Origin: Eubacterium sp. UBA3720
GTDB taxonomy: Bacteria; Bacillota; Clostridia; Lachnospirales; Lachnospiraceae
Assembly (NCBI GenBank): GCA_002371335.1
Contig: DFHP01000123.1
Location: forward strand, 1 to 26,590
Length of the DNA stretch: 26,590 bases
Direction of reading: 5' to 3'
Of the stretch, positions 16,019 through 22,759 are shown one piece after another; position 1 is the first letter of the stretch; each line of letters starts with the position of its first letter. The position numbers and the translations under genes were made by a program. Under the pieces are notes generated by a model. The model had not been told where the DNA came from and did no database searches. It saw only the letters and a program-made list of their open reading frames with translations.

Positions 16019-16954
16019 ATGAGTGAACTTAAGAAAATTGCAACCAGAGAGGGATTTGGCGAAGAAATCGTAGCTCTTGGAAAAGAAAATAAAAACATCA
16101 TTGTCATGGATATTGATATCGGAAAAAGCTGTAAGACGGGAACATTCCGTAAAGAACTTCCTGACCAGTATTATAACGTAGGTATTGCTGAACAGAATGG
16201 TGCAGGAGTTGCGGCAGGTATGGCGACCTGCGGAAAAATACCTTTCGTTGTTACGTACGCCGTTTTCGGATCTCTTCGTATGTGCGAGATGATCCGTCAG
16301 GAGATTTGTTATCCTAACCTTAACGTAAAGATCGCTTGTTCACATGGCGGCGTTACGTCTGCCAATGACGGCGCTTCTCATCAGGCGATCGAGGACATGG
16401 GTGTCCTGAGGACGCTTCCGAATATGACTGTGATCATGCCTGCGGATTATAATGCCACGAAGAAATTAGTTCGTGCAGCCGGCGAAACATATGGGCCGAT
16501 GTATCTTCGCTTTACCAGAGACGCAATTCCTCAGATATATGACGAGAATGTCGAGCTTGAGATCGGCAAAGCTTATCAGATCAGGGACGGAAAGGATATA
16601 GCGATCATCGCAAATGGCGATACGCTGTGCAAAGCTATTGATGCGGCAGCTGAGCTTGAGAAAAAAGGAATCTCTGCCAGAGTCCTTGATATGCATACTA
16701 TAAAGCCGCTGGATGTTGACGCGGTCAAAGCATGTGTAAACGAGATTGGAAAGCTTATTACAGTTGAAGATCATAATATCATTAACGGTCTTGGTTCCGC
16801 GGTATGTGAGGTCGCAGCCGAAATGGGCAGGGGAATCGTAAAACGTGTGGGAATACAGGATCAGTTTGGGCAGTCTGCACCTTATGAGAGATTGTTGGCC
16901 ATGAACGGAATCACAGTTGAGAATATTATTAAGATTGCGGAAGAAATGCAGTAA
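16019..16954 (+). CDS. transketolase-like enzyme, C-terminal subunit
   Basis: The 311-aa partner of the preceding gene, 49 nt downstream and with its own GGAGGA site. It contains the pyrimidine-binding domain with the catalytic Glu in VGIAEQN (E58), the GGVTSANDGASHQAIED loop, and the C-terminal domain with LDMHTIKPLD and VEDHNIINGLG. Length is normal for split transketolases in Firmicutes. The two subunits are expected to form an alpha2beta2 enzyme in the cytoplasm. Confidence 0.92.
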   Translation: MSELKKIATREGFGEEIVALGKENKNIIVMDIDIGKSCKTGTFRKELPDQYYNVGIAEQNGAGVAAGMATCGKIPFVVTYAVFGSLRMCEMIRQEICYPNLNVKIACSHGGVTSANDGASHQAIEDMGVLRTLPNMTVIMPADYNATKKLVRAAGETYGPMYLRFTRDAIPQIYDENVELEIGKAYQIRDGKDIAIIANGDTLCKAIDAAAELEKKGISARVLDMHTIKPLDVDAVKACVNEIGKLITVEDHNIINGLGSAVCEVAAEMGRGIVKRVGIQDQFGQSAPYERLLAMNGITVENIIKIAEEMQ

Positions 16955-17311
16955 TCTGTTATACCGGTCGGAATACAACGCAATCCCTTCTTAAGAAAAT
17001 TCAGGGCCGGTAAGAAAAAGGCTGAAAAGAGCCTGACTGCATCTTCAATAATATATGGAAACTATCGGCGGGATTCACCCATTATCACCTAAACCAGACC
17101 CGCCGGAGTTTCTTCCCGGTACCGGAAGCTGATAAATCCGGCCGGGAAAAGTCTCCGGGAAATTTTCCCTGTAATGCCATGTATTGCTTCCCGGAGACTT
17201 ATTAAAAAAGATAAAAAAGTTGATATCTGAAAATTAAAAGGGTATCGGTTCAGAATGTAGTTTTAAAGAAAAACACATTTACAGGAAGAAAATAACAGGA
17301 GGCAAAGAGAA
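16955..17311 (+). promoter_or_regulatory. structured intergenic region between transketolase and SDR
   Basis: No gene in 357 nt. Three candidate stems are visible: CGGCGGG (17066-17072) with CCCGCCG (17099-17105); TTCCCGG (17113-17119) with CCGGGAA (17142-17148), plus inner CCGG/CCGG; and GTCTCCGGGAA (17151-17161) with TTCCCGGAGAC (17188-17198), an 11-bp perfect stem. The 7-mers TTCCCGG and CCGGGAA each occur twice, so alternative pairings are possible. No U-run follows the last stem. A weak TTGATA-N17-TATCGG promoter lies at 17220-17248, and TGTAGTTT at 17256 is a poor match to the TGTAGGAT motif. Confidence 0.4.
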
Positions 17312-18070
17312 ATGTTAGATTTTACAAATCAGGTCGTTATCGTAACAGGAGCGGGTTCTGCCAAAGGAATGGGAAAAGTGATTGCCAATACTTTCGCGAG
17401 GCAGGGAGCAAAAATCGTTATCTGTGATATTTTTAAAGAAGGCGTTGACGCCAATGTCGCAGAGCTTCAGGCAGCAGGGCATGAAGCAATGGGTTTTGCG
17501 GCGGATCTTACAGTGAAAGAAAATGTAGACGCATTGATCAAGGCTGTTATGGACAAATACGGGCGCATTGATGTGCTGATCAACAATGCGGGCGTTTCCC
17601 AGAAGGTCACAGTTGCGGATATGACGCTTGATGACATGAAGAGGATATTTAATATAAATATGTTTGGACTGTTCCTGCTCACACAGGCAGCATGCGAGGT
17701 CATGAAAAAACAGAACTACGGAAGGATCGTCCACCTCTCTTCAGTTTCCGGAAAAAGAGGAGGAGGAGTATTTGGCGGAGCTCACTATTCTGCATCTAAG
17801 GCCGCTGTTCTTGGTTTTTCCAAAAACCTTGCCAGAGAAGTATCTCAATATGGCATAACGACCAACTGTGTATGTCCGGGGCTGATCAATACTCCGATAT
17901 GGGCGAGCATGCCGGCTGAGCAGGCAAAAGCGGTTATCGACGGAATTCCTATGGGACGTCCGGGAGAGCCTCAGGAAGTTGCAAATGCGATCGTTTTCCT
18001 CGCATCCAAAGAAGCATCTTATATTACGGGTGAAGAGATCGACATCAACGGCGGATCTCACATGGACTGA
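17312..18070 (+). CDS. short-chain dehydrogenase/reductase (NAD-type)
   Basis: A 252-aa classical SDR with the nucleotide-binding motif TGAGSAKGMG (one residue longer than TGxxxGxG), NNAG (91-94), catalytic Ser144, Tyr159 and Lys163 (YSASK), Asn114 in NINMFG, and C-terminal PxG...T (PGLINTPIW). Asp39 at the end of the second strand (VICDIF) predicts NAD(H) rather than NADP(H). Members close to this length include polyol, sugar-acid and 3-oxoacyl reductases; the FabG assignment is unlikely given the context of TRAP, transketolase and a FadR-type regulator. A good AGGAGG precedes the ATG. Substrate unknown; oxidation of an imported polyol or hydroxy acid is inferred. Confidence 0.88.
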   Translation: MLDFTNQVVIVTGAGSAKGMGKVIANTFARQGAKIVICDIFKEGVDANVAELQAAGHEAMGFAADLTVKENVDALIKAVMDKYGRIDVLINNAGVSQKVTVADMTLDDMKRIFNINMFGLFLLTQAACEVMKKQNYGRIVHLSSVSGKRGGGVFGGAHYSASKAAVLGFSKNLAREVSQYGITTNCVCPGLINTPIWASMPAEQAKAVIDGIPMGRPGEPQEVANAIVFLASKEASYITGEEIDINGGSHMD

Positions 18071-18281
18071 TAAAAATACTTGATTTATGAATAGTAATAT
18101 CATGAAAAAAACGAATTCATTATAACGGGAAGAATATCTTCTATTTACTCTTTTTGTAACAAGTCAACCCAATATTTTTTGTAACACTTACCGATTTCGG
18201 CGGGAAGAAGAATCCACGGACACAGTAAGACTGTGTCAGGGAGAGCTTTTCTCCGATTTCAGATACCTGTTTACACCCGGA
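18071..18281 (+). other. long 3' untranslated / intergenic stretch after the SDR
   Basis: No gene is seen. The stretch carries a direct repeat TTTTTGTAACA at 18151-18161 and 18176-18186, a hairpin GACACAG-TAAGA-CTGTGTC (about 18219-18237) and a short GGAGA/TTCTCC stem just after it, ending at the terminator at 18282. It may be only a long 3' UTR or may hold a small RNA; I recognise no riboswitch. Confidence 0.3.
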
Positions 18282-18321
18282 AAGCCCGTGCAGATCTGAA
18301 TGATTCTGCACGGGCTTTTTT
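18282..18321 (+). terminator. strong intrinsic terminator before the GntR gene
   Basis: AAGCCCGTGCAGA (18282-18294) pairs perfectly with TCTGCACGGGCTT (18305-18317), loop 18295-18304, followed by a T-run to 18321. It ends the SDR transcript about 250 nt after its stop codon. Confidence 0.93.
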
Positions 18322-18366
18322 CAAAATCATGAGCGGGAAAATGCGTACCGTTTCAAATATTCAGAC

Positions 18367-18432
18367 TGGTATAATATTTTACAATAGAAACAAGCTAAAC
18401 TCTTGAAAATGGCAAATTGAAGGATGTATAAT
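18367..18432 (+). promoter_or_regulatory. promoter(s) for the GntR regulator
   Basis: TTGAAA (18403-18408), 18-nt spacer, TATAAT (18427-18432) is the best candidate, with a start near 18439. A second, extended -10 promoter TGG-TATAAT is present at 18367-18375. Confidence 0.6.
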
Positions 18433-18439
18433 GTAGGTT
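18432..18439. promoter_or_regulatory. putative autoregulatory site TGTAGGTT
   Basis: One mismatch to TGTAGGAT, starting on the last base of the -10 box and covering the predicted start of the GntR gene. This is a position expected for negative autoregulation. Confidence 0.4.
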
Positions 18440-18474
18440 GGTTTTGGGTGATATGTTAAGATAAGGAATGATAT

Positions 18475-19170
18475 ATGGCAACTTTTAAGAAAATTAACAG
18501 ATCTTCGCTGGTACAGGTCGTGATCGATCGACTGACAGACGCGATGATCAAAGGGGAATTGAAACCGGGTGATAAGATTCCTACAGAAATGGAACTGGCA
18601 GAGCAGCTTGGAATTGCCAGAAATACTGTCCGTGAGGCTGTGAAGATACTCGTGTATATGGGTGTGCTCGAGATCCGGCGTCCTGACGGAACATTTGTGA
18701 TGAACGGATTTTCGGATAATCTGATCGACCCTATGATTTATGGGATCATATTGAATCAGAAAAATGAAAATGAACTTCAGGAACTTCGGGCTATGACAGA
18801 AGCCGGAGTGCTGAATAACGCGATATCAAAGTGCACGGATGAAGAAGTGGCAGTGCTGAAGGAGAAGCTTGCACTTTTGAAAGAAGCTATTTTTGCCGAG
18901 GATCAGAATGTAGACCGTGTATTTGAGAGGGACAATGAGTTCCATGCCGCGATCACAGAGATGGGAAAAAATGTGATGATCTCTAAGATCAACGCAATGG
19001 TCATGCTGCTGACGAATAATACGCGATATGAATCTGTCAAGTACATGATCGAATCAAAAAGAAATCAAGAGTTGTATGAAGCGCACGAGAAAGTATACCA
19101 AATGGTTCTGAACCGCGAGGGATCAGAGCTTTATGCGAACATTCAGAGGACATACTTTATTCGCGAGTAA
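18475..19170 (+). CDS. FadR-family GntR transcriptional regulator
   Basis: A 231-aa regulator. Residues about 10-75 form the GntR winged helix: LTDAMIKGELKPGDKIPTEMELAEQLGIARNTVREAVKILVYMG is split here only in description, with the hallmark PTE.ELA..LGI.R.TVREA. Residues about 90-225 form the all-helical FCD effector domain, with His in NEFHAAI and AHEKVY as candidate metal/ligand residues. Such proteins usually repress catabolic genes and release DNA on binding a carboxylate or sugar acid. Its place beside the TRAP, transketolase and SDR genes, and shared promoter motifs, make these the likely targets (inference). The ATG has AAGGA upstream. Confidence 0.9.
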   Translation: MATFKKINRSSLVQVVIDRLTDAMIKGELKPGDKIPTEMELAEQLGIARNTVREAVKILVYMGVLEIRRPDGTFVMNGFSDNLIDPMIYGIILNQKNENELQELRAMTEAGVLNNAISKCTDEEVAVLKEKLALLKEAIFAEDQNVDRVFERDNEFHAAITEMGKNVMISKINAMVMLLTNNTRYESVKYMIESKRNQELYEAHEKVYQMVLNREGSELYANIQRTYFIRE

Positions 19171-19193
19171 AGAGAGACCGAGGATGATAAGGG

Positions 19194-19238
19194 ACCTGCC
19201 TGTCCGGCTTTAGCTGTGCCGACGGGCAGGTTTTGTTT
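19194..19238 (+). terminator. intrinsic terminator of the GntR gene
   Basis: ACCTGCC (19194-19200) pairs with GGCAGGT (19225-19231), extended inward by GTC/GAC and GGC/GCC with one bulge, and followed by TTTTGTTT. Confidence 0.85.
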
Positions 19239-19241
19239 AAC

Positions 19242-19338
19242 GGGAAACTATATCAATTTTCTATAAAAAAAACAGGGGGATGCACACACTGCATAGAGAA
19301 AAGCAGCGAGCTGCTGTGCAGCGGCGCGAAAAGTCCGG
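19242..19338 (+). repeat. structured intergenic repeat, copy B
   Basis: Second copy of the element at 5816-5924. Shared blocks are GGGAAA...TCAATTTTC at the 5' end, GGATG, P1 CTGCAT (19289-19294) with GTGCAG (19316-19321), bulge AGAGAAA, hairpin AGCAGC-GA-GCTGCT (19302-19315), and GCGGCGCGAAAAGTCCGG at the 3' end. The 5' hairpin seen in copy A is degenerate here. It lies between the GntR terminator and the kinase-like gene. Confidence 0.65.
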
Positions 19339-19458
19339 TTGGATTTATTTAAAAGTCACGGGAATAGTGGGCTGATCGTTCGCAGACTTTGTTTGTTGGT
19401 GAAAAACGGTAATGCTGGTGCGGGATCGCAGGAAAGGTCCTGAACAAAAGGGGGTCTC

Positions 19459-20481
19459 ATGACAACTGTCAGTAAAAGAACGGATTATAAATATCTGGGA
19501 AGCTACACGGGACACAGGGTTCATGATTTTGTGCATGCTCATTTTGTGCTTGTGACAGTAATGCTTCTCATTACTGCTTTGCTTTTTATTCTTGCCATGA
19601 TTATATATGTGGTATTCAATAAGAGGGAAAAGCAGGCCAGCAAAGAATACATGGAGGAGCTGGAAGAACTGAATAATGAGATATCCGTGCAGAATCAGGC
19701 GTTGGAGATCCATAAGAAAGCGCTCGAGGAGACGATCGTATACGCCGAGCATGAGAAACGCTCCAAGAACGAAATTCTGAATGACGCGGCCGAAGTACTG
19801 GAGAAAACACTGCGCAGGCTGAAAGATTATGCGAATATTGCAAAAATGGTTTCCGGTGACGAGGAAAAACTGCATATATATCTGAACAGGATCTGCATGA
19901 CCTGCGATGAATTAACGAACAACATCATGGGAATAATACAGGCGGAAAGTCTGGATGGGATGCAAAAGGAGCTCAGGCCGGTTCAGGTGAGCATTCCCGC
20001 ACTTCTGGAGTCATTAAAGAAGGAAGCGGCGGAACAGGCTGAAGGAAAACATATCCAACTTTATATGGAATGCGGGGGCTTGAAGGATGATACTTTTTTC
20101 TGCGACAAAGAGAAACTGGATCTCGCACTCGGAAATGTTCTGGATAACGCCTTGAAATATACGGGTACCGGTGGGATCGTCAGCGTGCATGTGACAGAAA
20201 AGGGTTCAATTAAAGATAATAATGCTGAGTTTGTTTTCTGTGTAAAGGATACAGGTACCGGAATGAGCGATGAATTTCTGAAGAGGGTATTCGATCCCTT
20301 TTCAAAGGAGGACAATGAGAGTATCAGTAATGTGCAGGGAGCCGGTCTGGGCCTTCTGACCGCCAGAAAAGCCGTCGAGGCCATGGGAGGAAAGATCACA
20401 CTGAAGAGCTGCCAGGGAGTCGGGACAGAAGTTACGATCGCTTTAAAAGAGATCCGCAGTCAGGAAAAGAGGGAATTATGA
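19459..20481 (+). CDS. histidine-kinase-like membrane protein lacking the phospho-accepting His
   Basis: A 340-aa protein with one membrane helix (about residues 29-53), a coiled-coil linker (58-100), a dimerisation-like helical pair (105-165) and a C-terminal HATPase domain. The ATP-binding boxes are intact: N box NVLDNALKYT (227-236), G1 DTGTG (264-268), F box FDPF and G2 GAGLGLL. In the H box, where relatives read SHDIRTP, this protein reads AEVLEKT (111-117), so the acceptor His is replaced by Glu112. No large extracellular sensor domain precedes the membrane helix, and an in-frame stop at 19441 excludes a longer form. It may act through another kinase, as a phosphatase, or be a decaying remnant. 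The ATG follows AAAGGGGG; the stop overlaps the next start (ATGA). Confidence 0.8.
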   Translation: MTTVSKRTDYKYLGSYTGHRVHDFVHAHFVLVTVMLLITALLFILAMIIYVVFNKREKQASKEYMEELEELNNEISVQNQALEIHKKALEETIVYAEHEKRSKNEILNDAAEVLEKTLRRLKDYANIAKMVSGDEEKLHIYLNRICMTCDELTNNIMGIIQAESLDGMQKELRPVQVSIPALLESLKKEAAEQAEGKHIQLYMECGGLKDDTFFCDKEKLDLALGNVLDNALKYTGTGGIVSVHVTEKGSIKDNNAEFVFCVKDTGTGMSDEFLKRVFDPFSKEDNESISNVQGAGLGLLTARKAVEAMGGKITLKSCQGVGTEVTIALKEIRSQEKREL

Positions 20482-20687
20482 GATATTATCAGGACATAGA
20501 TTTTAAAACAACGATCTTTCGCACAGAGGATGAAGTTCATTTTGAAATGTATTCCTATCAGGAATATATGTGGTATTCGACTACGGAGTCATATGTAAAT
20601 AGTCTGCGTATACAGGAGTTGTCAGAGGAGGAGGCGGAAGCGGTGATCCGCGGAGAGTCCAGGAGACAGGATTCTGTGAGCTGCTGA
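20478..20687 (+). CDS. small protein of unknown function, coupled to the kinase-like gene
   Basis: A 69-aa protein rich in Tyr, Glu and Ser, with an N-terminal part that reads like beta strands (DIDFKTTIFRTEDEVHFEMY) and a C-terminal helical, acidic part (ELSEEEAEAVIRGE). There is no signal peptide, membrane segment or Cys pair pattern apart from the last residue. I do not recognise the family. The 4-nt ATGA overlap with the kinase-like gene argues that it is translated and that the two proteins act together. It is followed 7 nt later by the hairpins before the MATE gene. Confidence 0.55.
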   Translation: MRYYQDIDFKTTIFRTEDEVHFEMYSYQEYMWYSTTESYVNSLRIQELSEEEAEAVIRGESRRQDSVSC

Positions 20688-20694
20688 GTTGAGC

Positions 20695-20730
20695 CTCCGG
20701 CGGATCGCAGAGCTGCGCATCCTCGCGGAG
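20695..20730 (+). other. hairpin just upstream of the riboswitch candidate
   Basis: CTCCG (20695-20699) pairs with CGGAG (20726-20730), with inner GGAT/ATCC and CGCAG/CTGCG. It has no T-run. It could be an RNA-processing or transcript-insulating stem. Confidence 0.5.
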
Positions 20731-20838
20731 CGTTTATCTCACTAGGAGATTACCCACACTGAGATGAGCTGGTCATAACCCTCCGCTTAAGAAGAGGAGG
20801 GCTTCTCACACTGAGATAAACGGAGTAGGAAGGTGAAG
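20731..20838 (+). promoter_or_regulatory. candidate guanidine-IV (mepA-type) riboswitch before the MATE gene
   Basis: CGTTTATCTCA (20731-20741) can pair either with TGAGAT at 20760-20765, enclosing CTAGGAGATTACCCACAC, or with the distal TGAGATAAACG at 20812-20822. Between them lie GCTGGTCATAACC and a hairpin CCCTCC (20779-20784)/GGAGGG (20796-20801). Two competing stems next to the start of a MATE exporter are the mark of a riboswitch; the mepA motif, shown to be the guanidine-IV riboswitch, sits before such exporters in Clostridia. The class call rests on memory of that motif and context, not on a covariance search. Confidence 0.5.
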
Positions 20839-22185
20839 ATGAAACAAAAAAACTATGAAATCGACATGACGCACGGCAGTCTGCTTGATAAGCTTCTTTT
20901 GTTCGCGGTGCCGCTGATGCTGTCCGGAATATTGCAGCTGCTTTTCAATGCGGTGGATGTGGCAGTTGTAGGCCGGTTTACCAGCAGTGAAGCTTTGGCG
21001 GCGGTGGGAGCTACTACATCACTGATCAATGTGTATGTCAATCTTTTTATCGGTATATCGCTGGGGGCGAGCGTTGTGACAGGCAATCGTTTCGCCAGAG
21101 GCGATGATAAGGGAGTGTCGAAGGCGGTGCATACGGCTGTTACGGCAGCATTGTTTTTCGGCGTGTTCATTCTGATCATCGGCAGCCTGACTTCGAAGTT
21201 TTTTCTGATCCGGATGGGAACGCCGCCTGAGATCCTTCCACAGTCGCTTATTTATATACGGCTGTATTTCTGCAGCATGCCATTTTTTATGATATATAAC
21301 TTCGGGGCGGCGGTGCTGCGTTCAGTTGGTGATACCCGCCGGCCTCTTGTGTATCTGACCATTTCCGGGATAAGCAACGTTATCCTGAATCTTACTTTGG
21401 TCATTGTTTTTCATATGGGCGTTGCAGGCGTGGCGATCGGTACGATACTGGCGCAGCTTATTTCTGCCGCGCTGGTCATCCGGTGTCTGATGAGAGTCGA
21501 GGGATCTTACAGGTTCGATCCGCGGAAAATGCACATAGATATGAATACGCTTTCATACATGCTCCGCATCGGAGTACCCGCCGGCCTTCAAAGCATGCTG
21601 ATCAATGTGTCAAACGTTATCATACAGTCAACTATAAACACCTTTGGAACCAGTGTGATCGCAGGCAATACGGCTGCAATGAATATGAATGGCTTCATGT
21701 ACATGTCTGTAAATTCCATAACACAGGCGGCGCTGAATTTTTCAAGCCAGAACATGGCTGTGCGGAATTTTAAGAGGCTGGATAGGATAGCCGCAGAATG
21801 CGTATTGCTTGATCTGGTCATTGGAACGATTGCCGGAGGCGGATTGTTTCTTGCGGGACATCAGGTGCTTGGCCTCTATACCACGGATCAGCAGGTGATC
21901 TCATACGGAATGGTGAATCTGGCTTATATTGGTCTGCCGTACGCGCTCTGCGGCGTTATGGATACTCTTCCGGGATGTGTCAGAGGAATGGGTTATTCAC
22001 TGGCACCAATGCTGATCGCAATCACAGGAGTCGTATTGTTCCGGTTCTTCTGGGTGTTTGTTGTTTTTCCTCTTGACCCGACGCTGGAGAATCTGTATCT
22101 GTCATATATGGTATCCTGGATTTTTTCTATTATAATGCACAGTATTTGTTTTTTTGCCGTCAGGAAAAAGATACGAAGTGCCTGA
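20839..22185 (+). CDS. MATE family efflux transporter
   Basis: A 448-aa multidrug and toxin extrusion protein with about 12 hydrophobic segments in two similar halves; the first half begins LLLFAVPLMLSGILQLLFNAVDVAVVGRF, the second RIGVPAGLQSMLINVSNVIIQSTIN. MATE pumps export cations and drugs using Na+ or H+ gradients. GTG 20833 is in frame, but AGGAAGG (20827-20833) covers it and suits ATG 20839. The leader with competing stems suggests ligand-controlled expression, and the exported solute could be guanidinium-like or a broader range of cations (inference). The downstream glycosylase remnant starts 9 nt after the stop. Confidence 0.93.
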   Translation: MKQKNYEIDMTHGSLLDKLLLFAVPLMLSGILQLLFNAVDVAVVGRFTSSEALAAVGATTSLINVYVNLFIGISLGASVVTGNRFARGDDKGVSKAVHTAVTAALFFGVFILIIGSLTSKFFLIRMGTPPEILPQSLIYIRLYFCSMPFFMIYNFGAAVLRSVGDTRRPLVYLTISGISNVILNLTLVIVFHMGVAGVAIGTILAQLISAALVIRCLMRVEGSYRFDPRKMHIDMNTLSYMLRIGVPAGLQSMLINVSNVIIQSTINTFGTSVIAGNTAAMNMNGFMYMSVNSITQAALNFSSQNMAVRNFKRLDRIAAECVLLDLVIGTIAGGGLFLAGHQVLGLYTTDQQVISYGMVNLAYIGLPYALCGVMDTLPGCVRGMGYSLAPMLIAITGVVLFRFFWVFVVFPLDPTLENLYLSYMVSWIFSIIMHSICFFAVRKKIRSA

Positions 22186-22194
22186 GGAGCATAC

Positions 22195-22738
22195 ATGGAA
22201 TACACAAATATTGTCCATCCGTTTGGACCTCTCTATGATAAAAATTCAAAAATACTGATCCTCGGAAGCCTTCCGTCGGTAAAATCCCGTGAACAGAATT
22301 TCTTTTACGGACATCCGAAGAACCGGTTCTGGCCGCTTATAGCTTCTTTGCTGGGACGTCCGGCACCGGAAACAGTCGAAGAAAAGCGGGAACTTGCGTT
22401 GTCGGGACATATCGCGCTGTGGGATACGATATACAGCTGTGATATCCGGGGATCAAGCGACAGCAGCATACGAAATGTAGTTCCGACTGATCTATCTCAT
22501 ATATATAGAAGAAACTCAGGTGAGCAGTATATTCTGCAACGGTCAGACTTCCGGCAGGTATTATCGTAAATATCAGGAAAAGCAATTGGGTATCCCTGCC
22601 GTTATCCTTCCATCCACCAGCCCGGCGAACGCCGCATGGAGTATGGAGAGGCTGAAGTCAGAATGGATGATCATCACAGAATATCTGCAGGCCGCAGAGG
22701 GAAAATTAAGGTCGTCAAACGTCTTGACAATTGTATAA
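22195..22738 (+). pseudogene. DNA-deoxyinosine glycosylase (uracil-DNA glycosylase superfamily), frameshifted
   Basis: Frame 1 encodes a normal N-terminal part (ILGSLPSVKSREQNFFYGHP, then PKNRFWP) up to TDLSHI near 22503. The expected continuation, IEETQVSSIFCNGQTSG and the family's LPSTSPANAAW motif, is found in frame 2 from about 22505 to 22735. The break lies in the run TATATATA (22500-22507); one more TA unit would restore a single frame of about 180 codons. As it stands the frame-1 product stops at 22569 and lacks the C-terminal motif, so it should be inactive. A real mutation, slippage variation or a sequence error are all possible. Its ribosome binding site GAGGAG overlaps the MATE stop. 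The rpsL -35 box lies within its 3' end. Confidence 0.85.
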
Positions 22739-22752
22739 CACGAATATATAAT
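22724..22752 (+). promoter_or_regulatory. consensus promoter of the str operon
   Basis: TTGACA (22724-22729), 17-nt spacer, TATAAT (22747-22752): a perfect sigma-A promoter. Transcription should start near 22759. Confidence 0.9.
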
Positions 22753-22759
22753 AGCAATC

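Noticed and set aside
15100..16107. 335-codon open frame on the minus strand across the transketolase genes
   Set aside because: It is a shadow of the plus-strand transketolase frames, has no domain logic (Cys/Phe/His-rich mix) and no ribosome binding site.
18187..18281. Cobalamin-riboswitch-like letters (GGGAAG, AATCC, GTCAGGGAGA)
   Set aside because: The order and the B12 box do not match, and the downstream gene is a GntR regulator with its own promoter after the terminator.
22569..22738. Reading the 3' half of the glycosylase (22520-22738) as a separate small gene
   Set aside because: Its sequence continues the family motif LPSTSPANAAW of the upstream frame; one frameshift explains both pieces.
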